Shown here one piece after another: positions 45,557 through 56,049 of a stretch of DNA of 64,000 bases. The stretch is from Rhytidiadelphus loreus. Taxonomy: Eukaryota > Streptophyta > Bryopsida > Hypnales > Hylocomiaceae. The stretch's first letter is position 1. Each line of letters opens with the position of its first letter. Position numbers and translations under genes: made by a program. A model generated the notes under the pieces. The model made no database searches, was not told the DNA's origin, and saw only the letters and a program-made list of their open reading frames with translations. The stretch covers positions 6,577,501-6,641,500 of the forward strand of contig OX344762.1 of the NCBI GenBank assembly GCA_947034895.1, written 5' to 3'.

Positions 45557-46815
45557 ATGGCAGATTTGCGACAGGACTGGGAGCCTGTGGTGGTCAGGAA
45601 GAAGGCCCCGACTTCATCAGCGAAGAAGGATGAGAAGACTGTCAATGCAGCGCGCCGGGCTGGCGCCGAGCTGGAGACTATAAAGAAATGTAAATTCCTT
45701 GAATTTTTTTTTATTGTTACCCTCATCTCGAGCGTATTTTGGGAACTTGTCTTTATTTACACGACTAAGATGCTCTTTGTTTATTATTCATGCGAGGATC
45801 AGGTGCAATCTGCATTTGTTGTTCTCTTGCAAATGGTCTCTTCTTTTTCTTCGGATGACACAACCATTTACAAAGATAGTGTACATAACTTTGAGTGCAG
45901 TCAACGCTGGATCCAACAAGTCAGCTAGCAGTGCGACTGATTTAAATACCAAGAGGCTTGACGACGAGACTGACGTTCTTGCCCGTGAGTGGATCTGTTC
46001 ATTTGCTTCATATGATTTTTGTCGGGAATAGAAGTGTTTCAGGTGGATGCAATGTATAGCACATCGTAGTTTTGTGATGGCACATTATCGTGAGGCTCGA
46101 GAGCATGACGTGAACGCTTCGTTTTGATTCTAGTGTGGTTGGAACAGCCTTTTGGTGCTGCGAACAGTTGGTAATTGACATCTGCTGGTCAATCATCATC
46201 ACGTTATACGATAGTTTGTGCTGCAGGTTTCTTGTCCTTGTCACCAATTTCTTGAGAATATTGTTTTAACTGTTGCAACTTGATATTTGAACAGACGAGA
46301 AAATATCAGGGGAACTGAAAAAGAACATTATGCAGGCGCGCTTGGACAAGAAGTTGACGCAAGCCCAACTTGCACAGGTTCGTCTTTGAAGCTGTTTGTC
46401 AATGTGTCTGTAGATTGCAACTAGCACTACGTGGCACTTTGCCTCTGTCATGATGAGGACAATATATAATAGGTTAGTTTTCATATTTATTAAGGTTATC
46501 CTTGTCTGATTTCTGCCAGGGTGCTTTACAATTACCCATTCAAGAGCCCTTCCGTACTCATCTAGAGTTCCATTTTAAGTATATACAGTAATATCATGCG
46601 TTTGTAGAACTACGTGACTACTATACCATTTGCTCATTTTTGGAGTTATTTTTTGTGCTCTTCGAAAGTAATAGTTGTGCCCTCTGCGCTTGCAGCTCAT
46701 TAATGAGAAGCCACAAGTTGTTCAAGAGTACGAGTCGGGGAAGGCAATCCCTAACCAGCAAATCATTTCAAAGTTGGAACGTATTCTTGGCGTAAAGCTA
46801 CGGAACAGAAAGTAG
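45557..46815 (+). CDS. MBF1: Multiprotein bridging factor 1, four coding exons
   Basis: A small transcriptional co-activator that bridges TBP and activators and contributes to stress responses in plants. Exons are 45557-45689, 45901-45984, 46295-46377 and 46696-46815. All introns are GT-AG, and the joined frame is 420 nt, 139 aa. The N-terminal MBF1 domain reads [27 protein letters not shown] and [20 protein letters not shown]. The helix-turn-helix (Cro/XRE) domain (about 80-135) has [40 protein letters not shown] and [11 protein letters not shown]. Length and both domains match plant MBF1a/b. The first junction splits a Phe codon where other MBF1 proteins have Tyr. The ATG is the first in frame and gives the family start. 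Confidence 0.96.
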
Positions 46816-47830
46816 TGACGAAGCAGAGATTGTCCTCAGGGCCCGGTGACCATTGTGTGTATGGCTTTCTGAAGCCAGCAAGCTCCATTTCTCATTACCA
46901 GACAGAAGGTGGTCAAATGAATGTGGCTGACTATGCAAGGAAAAGGTTCGTCAGGGAGCGACTCAGTTTACCTAGACTTGCAGTTTGAAGTATAAATATA
47001 GTCAGGTTTGTGAGTTCCAAGTGAATACGTCTAGTTGTAAAACTGTAGTATTGTGGATGTTTGTGTGGCGCAGTTTTCGGTGTCTTATTTCCAATACTGT
47101 TGAACGCAAGCAAAGTTGGTGTTGATGCGTATGTGGAAGCTCTCTGGAATCAGGTGCAGTGATTGTGGAATGTGATGTAGAATTGTGCTGGGTATGGAAC
47201 ATTTTCTTGACATTTGGGAATTGAATTTAGACAAGGCTTGTTTTGGGGTTCAATCTGTAGTCTTTTTTTGTCAGATTGTGGAATCTGAAGTTGATGAAGT
47301 TGGGGAGAGTTCTGAAGCCTAATCGCCGATGGTATTAGCCAGATATTTTTCTTTCACTTTAGTTAGGATTGTGCTTATACTTGTACTTTGTGGTTGTCGA
47401 GCTTGGTTGTGAAGCATATGGCCTGCTGGTAGCTTGCTAGGCTAATTGTGAGCTCAATTCTGTTCTCTAGGTTGTTGCTGTTGCTTCTTGAACAGGGACA
47501 CACTGCTGGCGACATCATCGTTGTGCGATTGACTCATGTTTTCATCTTCTACTGATTGTTGTGTTCGTGTCTCAACTCCTCAGCTTACCAGATTCTTCCA
47601 CACTTGATTCGGAGTCGTCACTTAGCTTTGGCAATTCCATATTCCTGTACCTCGTGTGGTTTAGCCCACTTGCAAGTTCTTACATTGTCATAACGTAAGT
47701 AATAGGTTGACTTCATACTGTTCATGAGTACCAAAAATCGTCCCAATAAATTCAAGCTATGGGCATGCCATAAATTTAGTATGGATGATAAACTTGTCAT
47801 TCGATTCAAACTTGGTGCAAATTAAAAAAA
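46816..47830 (+). other. MBF1 3' region
   Basis: Mixed-composition, T/G-rich sequence following the MBF1 stop, probably the 3' UTR and terminator region. No defined polyadenylation signal can be assigned with confidence. Confidence 0.35.
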
Positions 47831-49574
47831 AATATTCATGGTTTCAAGCATTGCTGAAGTTAGAAGATAAAACTGAAATAAATTTTACCTAAAACTCTCC
47901 CCTTATGTATTATAAATGAATGCATCCATTACCAAAATGGCCACTAGTGTTGTCCTTCCATTTCTCAAGCATGAGTTGAAAATAGTCTTATTCATGAAAT
48001 ACTTGTTTTTGATTTAAAATATGAAATATTTATGCAAATACCATTTTGGATAATATTATGGTATTATATTAATTCATTTTCACCATCCATACATCCATAC
48101 AAAGGGAATCACCAATTTAGATATTATATTGATTCATTATACATAAAAAGATGAGGGTTGACATTTGATATAGGACAATTTAAAGTGTGGTTGTATTTGA
48201 CATCAAAATACTTCTAATACTTTTAGAAGAAGGTATTCTTCTTCCATAAAAAATTTAAGAAGCAAATTGAATCCTACTTAGATACTTCAAACTTTTAAAT
48301 GTTGATTTATTATGGTTCACAATTTGCCACATTTTTTTTAGTTTCATTGTTATTTTAAATGTTGATTTACTATAAATTCACAATATTATTATTGTATAAA
48401 TCTTTCCTAGTCCCTCTTAAACATTAGACATTTGAGAAAGGAGCCACCTTCACCACCTTCATACACTAAAAGAAACCCATGTTTTTTGTAATGAGCCCTA
48501 ATTTTTTTTTACACATCTAAGTTGACATTTAGTTGGGTTTTTTTTACTTGTCACACTTTTATTGATTTTACAAATGGATCTCAAAATGGATTTCAAAATA
48601 ATTTTAAATACTATTGATATTCTTTAATTTCAAGTTTAGTTTTCATGTTATGTTTTTCCTTTGATCCTTTATAATTTACAAATTGACTTTAAACCAAATC
48701 TCCCAAGTTTTAATTTGAAGTGCATTCAAAAAATTAGTAATACAAAAGTTGCCCTTATACTTGAAAAAAGAACTTAGGAGTTAATCCCTAAAGTTCTAAA
48801 GTCCCAAAGTTCCCTCAAGGCATACTTAGGATATTAGTTATTCTTGTATGACCTCAATTTCTGACATAATTTTCTAAAACGTTTCTTGAAGATAGGAAAA
48901 TATATCAGCTTTATGAGGATATAGTTTTAATTTTAATCAATGTATGGGAGCAAAAGTTACGCCACCTTCAAGTCAAAATGGAATTTGTTAGGCACTAAAA
49001 AACTAAAACTAAAACTTGAAATAAAAATATTCAAAATTTATTTCTCACATATTATATTTTTGTTTATATGGAAAGCTTTGATTAATTTCATTTGGATTAG
49101 TGATGTGAAAGTTATGTAGCTTCTTGTTTTATAAGTAATCATTGCATCTTCTTGAGAAAATAACATATAGAATTTGTTTTTGAACTTGATTTTCACATTT
49201 TTCACCCCAAAAAAGTTCTACAAGGTTCAATTTGTTTGCTTGAACAATCTCATAGTTGTGATTAGTGAGTTTCAATTCCATCTTAGAGCTATTTAACAAC
49301 TCATTTTTTCCCTCTATCACATACCTACTTCTATTTAACAATTTTTTAAAGAATGAAAATCAAGTTGTTTTTTGAAATATTTTCCTCTAGATTCTCAACT
49401 CAATTCTTCAATATAAAAAAATAATAAATTTAAAATTTGTAGTGCAAAGGTTTTAATTTAAAGAAACTTTAAAGTCTAACACAATCTAGTCATACAAGGT
49501 ACAAAAATCTTGTCTTCTTTACTTTAGAAAAACAAATATCTTGCAATCTACACAATTAAAGTTGTTGGCTTATT
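47831..49574. other. AT-rich intergenic DNA
   Basis: No gene recognised. At 48780 the sequence TTAATCCCTAAAG resembles a TTAA-element end without an obvious partner. The segment ATATTATATT-ATTCATT occurs at 48053 and again at 48121. The minus-strand frame at 49341-49129 has no known motif. Confidence 0.35.
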
Positions 49575-49774
49575 GGCAATTTTGTTAAAATGGCGGTATT
49601 CCATTAAAATGGTGGTTTGGAGGACCAATTGGGACATGAGATCTTGCGGAAGACGATGGTGGGTTCAATGCCATACATAAACGATTGGTGATTTGGGCAC
49701 ACATGGGACACAATTGATGCTTCGGATATCATGTACAAATGCCAATGGAATACCGCCATCATAACGAAATTGCC
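49575..49774. mobile_element. 200 bp element with 30 bp inverted ends
   Basis: The left end GGCAATTTTGTTAAAATGGC and the continuation GGTATTCCATT are matched on the complement by the right end (GGCAATTTCGTTATGATGGC, then GGTATTCCATT), with about three differences in 31. The interior is non-coding. Target-site duplication is not clear, so the superfamily is undetermined. Confidence 0.65.
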
Positions 49775-49935
49775 CATACTTGTTCTAGTGCAAGATCCAA
49801 CAATCAAATACGCAAAAAGAAACAATTTTCAAACCTTTTCCTCATGGCAATAGAAATGACAGTTTTGATTGGTTTTCAATACAAAAAAAAGACCCGGGAC
49901 GACATGGCATTATAGAATTGACAAAGAGTTGTTAA

Positions 49936-50630
49936 TCCTTAACCCTTTAGGGCCTAAGGAGCCCCAAGCAACCTCTTGAATTCTTCTAGAATCAAATTTG
50001 CATATTAAAATTTTATGATTTAATTAAAATTATTATTTTTCCACAAATAAGCATTCAAATCTTCTATCTAATATGATTTTTAATTATTTTTGGGAAAAAA
50101 AATGAAATTTATATAATTTTTTAAAGTTTATGTCTTTGAAAAATCATAGTAATTACAAAAAAGCTCACTTTATCGTGAAATTTTTATTGAAAATAGGATT
50201 CATTATTTTGAACATTATGGTGAAGTTGGCATGCTCTCTTCAGTTATACACAAATAAATTCAATAGAGAAACATGTTCCACAATGCATTTTGAAACTCTA
50301 AAATTTCCAACTTCAAATTTCCATAGACAAATCATCAATGCTCCAAATTTGATGGCCAATGGCTCATTGGAAGCGGAATATCCATGCCCTCACATCTCGT
50401 TCACACCTCAAGAGCAATTAAGGCCAAGAGAGTGTTCCAATTTCCTAAATTCAATTTAAAAGAACCAAAATTGGCATGCTAGGCCCTAAAGGGTTAAACA
50501 ATACTACAGCCGAAAAACGTTTGATGGATGATTGGACTATTCACTATTGAAACAAAAAATGCACCAATTGATCCAATAATCATAGCATTTTGATTACTAC
50601 CTTGGTCATTGAGGCCATGTCCTTCAAGGG
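49936..50630. mobile_element. TTAA-flanked short element split by a nested insertion
   Basis: The outer element runs from TTAA (49932-49935) then TCCTTAAACAA, to CCTTCAAGGG then TTAA (50631-50634). Its internal TTAA has been used as the target of the 551 bp element at 49943-50493. Without the insert it is about 140 bp, with ends resembling those of the F1 family. Confidence 0.55.
49943..50493. mobile_element. piggyBac-type MITE E2 (TTAA target)
   Basis: A 551 bp non-coding element with matching inverted ends: CCCTTTAGGGCCTA on the left, and the same 14 bases on the complement of the right end (TAGGCCCTAAAGGG). TTAA flanks it at 49939-49942 and 50494-50497. CCC...GGG ends and a TTAA target are the defining features of piggyBac-type elements. 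An open frame inside (50130-50459) has no transposase motifs. Confidence 0.85.
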
Positions 50631-51017
50631 TTAAATGCGTAGGTACTAGTAAATAGGTACCTCATGACCTCTTCATTTTCTGGCGGGTTGAATTTGCTTT
50701 GCATCAAATGTCACATCAATTCACATGTAGTATACTCTAAAGTCCAAAAATGGAGACATTTATGATCACTTTTCCACAGTTTTACTATTCATCAGTAGAA
50801 GGTGAATTATTTTGAAGCATGCCAGTGAGTGATTATAAGTTATGTACTTCAATAGAAAGTTATTGGAAACAGTTTCATGGTGAAAGCACATGTTTGCAAA
50901 AAGTTATGTTTACTTTTACTTTAAAGTGTGTGGTACACATGACACATGAGTTCCACCAGTAGCCATTCATACCCAAAAAAATAGATGAGGCAGATGACCC
51001 ATTTCCAACCACTTAAT

Positions 51018-52184
51018 GCATAAACGACACTGAGGACATTTTCCAGTCGATGAATGACAAAGAATCTCTTTGTGTGGGATAGAAGTATATCTATTCATCT
51101 TCCAAATTTTGTGTGGAAAGGGAACATCTTCTATAGTAGTTTGATTTCTAATGAGTGCTTTTATATTTTTTAAGCCAACAATTCACATAGTTCCAAAACA
51201 ACTATGATGAGTTCGTTGTTTAACCCCTAAAGGCCCAAATACCGTTTTTTTGGCAACATAGCGAATTTGGGCAACTCACTACAGGCGGAATTTTTGTTTA
51301 ATTCCTTTGAAATTTTCACACAATGTGTGACCGAGGAGTACCTTTAAGGCACAACAATTTTCTTAACTTTTGAGTACATGGTTAAAAAGTTATTGCATGA
51401 TATGTAATTTTCAACAGTCGGTAGGCAACCTAGGTAGCCCAAAAAACTTCTTTAAAAATCACTTTTAAAAAAAAAAATTGAAATTAGTTTCTTAGATTTA
51501 CATATACTTGGAAAGCTTTTAATCATTCCATGTTGATTTACGAGATGAAAGTTATGAGGTGTTCTAGTTTGTAGGTAGATATGGATTCCCTATTCAAAAA
51601 TAAACTTTGGAGTCCTTTATTTAACTCAATTTTCAATATTTTTTGGAAAAAATAAAAATATATGATGTAGATTGTTTATTATTACATTACCACCCTTGGA
51701 ATTGGAAATTTTCAACTTTATAATTAAATAATTAACAATTTAGTGTTTTGAATCACTTCGTACTTCTTTCTACTTACAATTTTTTTCCTATATGTTGTGT
51801 AATTCCAAATGATCTAAAATGCAATTCCAAATGATCTAAAAAATTTCAATCATGTAGCCACCTTGACTTGAGGAATGAATCCAAATAGTAACCACCATTT
51901 TGGACATTTTTTCATACAAATGTGACCTTATGAAGTGCAGCTGCCCGTATTTTCACAGGGCCAAAAAAATGCTTTTTGTCACTTCAAACATTAATATCTT
52001 GCAATTTACACAATGGAAAATTCTGAAATTTTTTCCACATCTTTTCAAACTACTTTACTACAAGACCCTATGGTTACATGTGTCCAAAAATATTTTTCAC
52101 CTAAAATTTGGTGCTTGTATCAAAATTGGCAATTTTAGAGTGTTTCTGGTGAAAACATAGTCTTTGACCTTTAGGGGTTAAGGG
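51018..52184. mobile_element. F1 element interrupted near its right end by E3
   Basis: Positions 51018-51219 follow the F1 consensus (CATAAACGACACTGAGGACA, GAATGACAAAGAATCTC, then GTGTGGAAAGGGAACATCTT). The expected right terminus, TTTAAGGG then TTAA, is split: TTAA at 51220, then the 954 bp element E3, then TTAA, GGG and TTAA at 52178-52188. The left flank TTAA is kept at 51014, but the adjoining CCC has decayed to TGC. Confidence 0.75.
51224..52177. mobile_element. piggyBac-type MITE E3 (TTAA target)
   Basis: A 954 bp element with inverted ends CCCCTAAAGGCC on the left and, on the complement of the right end, CCCCTAAAGGTC. TTAA on both sides (51220-51223, 52178-52181). It is nested in the right terminus of an F1 element, so the empty site can be deduced. 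The interior has no recognisable transposase. A diverged interior copy lies at 10520-10700, and left-end copies lie at 29085 and perhaps 30128. Confidence 0.85.
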
Positions 52185-52189
52185 TTAAG

Positions 52190-52901
52190 TAATTTCGCAT
52201 ATTTGGAGCGCAAGCTTTTCAAGTGCAAAATTTTCCACTTGTATAGAAATAGAATTTGGAAAGATTGAATTTTTTTTAGAATTTTATTACACAAAAAGTA
52301 ATTACTATGAATTTTTTAGTGAAAGATTCTCTTCGACCTACAATGGTGATATTGACCTTTCTATTTCTAACCATAGGCTCATTGCAAAATCAACCAAGGG
52401 CTAGTTGTAATATCGAGAGCCTTGCATCCAATTATAATGTGCTACAACTTCACGAAAAGAGACTAGCCTATAGATTGGAAATGGGGTGGTGGATGAAAAT
52501 GGATCAACTACTATACAAACTTTACACTATGTCAAGTCTAGTTTTCAAGGCAGATTTGTTATCATTTCATTGGATAGTCAAAAAAGTGTTATAACTCATA
52601 AAGTAGACCTTCTTTCTACACCCTTAGATTTGCAAAAAGTATAAATACAACATTTATAATGAACTAATAGACTTGGCATTATGTCCCATAACACTATGAC
52701 TTGTGCATTATCTAGTCCATTAAGGTAACTCGATACCTAGAATTGCACAAATAAACAAATTCAACATGGTTCTCAATAATATATTGAAATACTTTTTGTA
52801 CAACCTTGTTGGTTAGGCATTCAAAAAGGTCATCTCTTAGAATGCATTTTTTTGGACACTATATAAACAAACTACAAATTTTTTAAGTGCTGAAAATAGT
52901 A
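52190..52901. other. AT-rich intergenic DNA with one open frame
   Basis: A plus-strand ATG frame at 52307-52594 (95 codons, starting MNFLVKDSLRPTMVILTFLF) has a hydrophobic N-terminal stretch resembling a signal peptide. It has no recognised family and lies between transposon copies. Not called as a gene. Confidence 0.25.
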
Positions 52902-53359
52902 AGGTAAAACAACCCATTATTATTAGAATTAAGAGTTTGGCCTCTTGCCATTGCTGAAATTTTTCAATTTTTTCCCACATGAAGACAAAAGTGAGAAATA
53001 ATGAGAGCAATCAAAATAATATTTTTCTATCAAAGTATGAATTTTCTATGAATTTTTGAAGAGTCAAGTACACCACAACCCCAAAGAGTCTCTAAATTAC
53101 CCCATAAGTCCGTAATCAACAAATTTTGAATCCATAATGTTCATCTTACTCACCAAAAGTAGTTACAATATTTTCTAACATGGAAGGCCTAAAAAGTCAA
53201 ATCTTACAATGAGTTCACACTGAAAAACTAAAAGTTCCTAATGACGTCACTAATCACTCCATTATTGTTATGAAAGACATTAATTGTGGCCCAAATCTCA
53301 CATATTGGAAAACAATTGTACATAATGGGGTCATCTTCCTACAATGGGTTGTTCTACCT
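52902..53359. mobile_element. TA-flanked MITE (family M1), diverged copy 3
   Basis: A 458 bp element with ends AGGTAAAACAACCCATTATT and, inverted, AGGTAGAACAACCCATTGTA; TA on each side. The interior resembles copies 1 and 2 only in segments (for example the TATGAATTTT and TCAACAAATTTTGAATCCAT regions, and the GGCC-type block near the right end), so this is an older copy. Confidence 0.65.
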
Positions 53360-53361
53360 TA

Positions 53362-55317
53362 GATGTTTTCGAAACCAATAATAGAACTCTCATGAATAGT
53401 GGAAGTACATTATAGGCAATAATCTAAAGTATAGTTTGGTTTTAAAAAGTGTTCGAAATTAGGTGTAGTTACCTTTATCCAAAATCGGTTAAGTGTTTCT
53501 CCACTAATTGAAAGCATCACCCAAGTAAAGTGGGCCCCCTCAAATGTGCCTACCAATTGTCACTTTGTGGACATCTCCAAAACCAATGTATATTTAGGTG
53601 GAAGAGACAATTCTAAAAACTCTACCAAAAAACATTTTGACCCTTCATAAGTTTTGCGTACAGTACCCAAATGTGACATTCTTTGGTGCATTGAAACCTC
53701 CTTTCACTTGCCAATAAGAAAATATGAAAATTTGACTAATTGAAAAATAACAATAATTAGGCATAGTAGCAAAAAGTAGTGATTTTAGGGATACCCACCC
53801 TAAACCGTTTGGATTTCCTAACTCAAATTGTTAGCTTAGATAGCATTAACAAGTTATCAAGGCTATTGCTATCGTTGCCAAATTTACTTTACACTAAATT
53901 TAGCCCTCAATACATGAAAAATGTGAAAGCTTTTTGGAGGATCAAAAACACAATCACATACCAAGGTGTCATTGTAGTGTTCATAAGGATCTAGACATAT
54001 TTCGGGTAGAATTTTTTATAAAACTGACTTTTTTTAGGGCGTTGAAAAAAAAAGTTTATTTTTGAAATTCAATGAAACAATAGAGTTAATCGTAAAGTGT
54101 ATACAATGTGGGACCACAAGCCGGAGTTTGGGAAAAACACAGGACCAAATTCCTTAGAGCACCAAAACTAAAGTTTGATGGAATTTGGTGCCATGTTTCT
54201 TTTGTATAGAAGTCATATAAGTTGTATAAAATAATATATATTTATATATGACATGTACAAGTTGTGTATAAATCACACAAAATCCCTTGTAAATGTAGCC
54301 AACACTTGAATGAGTGCCACACTGCCACAGCCTCTTCAAAACTTCAATTCAAGAGTATAATAGCTTTTTGAAAATCTTATATGAACTTCTATAAGCTCTC
54401 TAAATTTCATAGCCAAATCTCTTATTGACTAACTTTTATAGTTGTTTGAAGTTTACCCTCTCAAATTTGTTGGCAATTTGACACCTTTTTATTTCCGGGT
54501 CCATATCTTTCACTTCCTAACTCAAAACTAAGAGCTTTATAAGAAGCTAAAAACTCAAAACACACTCAAATCAAATATTGGAATTACATACCTTTTGTAA
54601 GCAATCAAAATCTCTCCCCTTGAAACCATTAGCAATTGACCCTTCTTCACCCAACAAATATAATTCATACATAGAATCTCCAAACTAAGAGTTCTATAAG
54701 TATATAATTTAAAGCTAACAATAAATATATATCGATACCAAATCTCAAAACCAATTTTTTTGTAATTAAGCTTTTATAGATGTTCAAAAAAAATTCCCTT
54801 CAACTTTATAGCAATCAACCCTCTCTCACCCCCATCAAGCATTATTTTCTCATACAAATTCCAAATAAGGCAAGTTATAATTTTCTAGAATCACAATGAG
54901 TAGGAAAATACCTTTTAGATTTTCATTTCAAAACTCAAAATACACAACTTGCTATGGCTCCTCAAACACCTAGCAAAGAAAAAAAGTATATCATGAAGGA
55001 AAGAAAAAGTCGTTTCTTATCCCCCTACCTTATCCACCTAAGCGGGCAGACTTCAACTCATCCCATGCTATATGGATTAGATTTAATACATTGACCATCC
55101 ATTTATTTTCCATAACTCTATTCATATCTCCTTTATAAAAGATAAAAATCCTTCAAATCCTTCAAAATCCAAATAAAAGATAAAATACGTTTTATCTTTT
55201 GTTTAAAAAACTTAACCAAGCCTAAATAAAACATGAAACTATCTATAAAATAATACAAAATAAGAGAACAAGACCCTACAATCAATGGAAGACTTTAGAT
55301 ATTGGACACGGGGCCAG
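53362..55317. other. AT-rich intergenic DNA
   Basis: No gene or well-defined repeat recognised. The open frames at 53779-53994 and minus 54339-54154 have no known motif. Confidence 0.4.
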
Positions 55318-55830
55318 ACCAACTTTTGGCTTCCAAAATTCATAGTAATTTCAGCTCAAGTGATAAAATTACCAATTTTTTAGGCAATCTTCATCATTTC
55401 TATCATTGCACCTCTAGAAATATTTGCTTCACCTTGCACTAGGGTTCTGTGTGCACCCATCACCAACCAATACCCCATCAACACTCAGTAGGGGGGCATA
55501 AATGCAGTAGAGTCCGGGACTAATTTCCAAACATGAGTTCTTGATTGCCGACCATCAATTCCTCCATTCTTTTTCATGACACATCTCCTTGATTTGGAGT
55601 GCCAAAGTCAACAAAAAGTAGTCTCTTAAATGAGCGTTTTTTGGAATGCTCTACACATTAAAAATGGGTATAGACCAACTTTTTGCTGCCTTCCAAAAAT
55701 TCATAGTAATTTCAGTTCCAGCCATAAAATTACCATATTTTGGCAACCCCCCTCATTTCTATCTCTGCACGTGTGGAAATATTTCCTTCTCCTCACTCCA
55801 CTCCACATCATGTCCCCAGTTGCTTATTCG
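55318..55830 (+). repeat. Direct duplication of about 150 bp
   Basis: The segment from GACCAACTTTT through AATTCATAGTAATTTCAG and ATAAAATTACCA at 55317-55470 recurs at 55674-55830, about 355 bp away in the same orientation, with modest divergence. Immediately after it, a shorter motif (TCGGTTACGGGTGG and TTGGTTACGGGTGG) is repeated at about 55831 and 55894. Confidence 0.6.
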
Positions 55831-56049
55831 GTCGGTTACGGGTGGTTCTACTATACTCCAGATCATGTCCACAATTGCTTCAACTTATTTGGTTGGTTAC
55901 GGGTGGCTCTCTATGTATACAGTGACATTTGCATTGAAGATGCCTCTTACAGTAACTTAATGATTGTTCGGTCCACAAAGTCCCCATTCTCAAACTTTCA
56001 CCTTAAATTATTCTTAACGCACATGATTCGGATTGAGCACTAGTCATTC

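Noticed and set aside
52307..52594. 95-codon frame with a hydrophobic N-terminus
   Set aside because: Lies between MITEs, has no family and AT-rich codons; not enough to call a gene.
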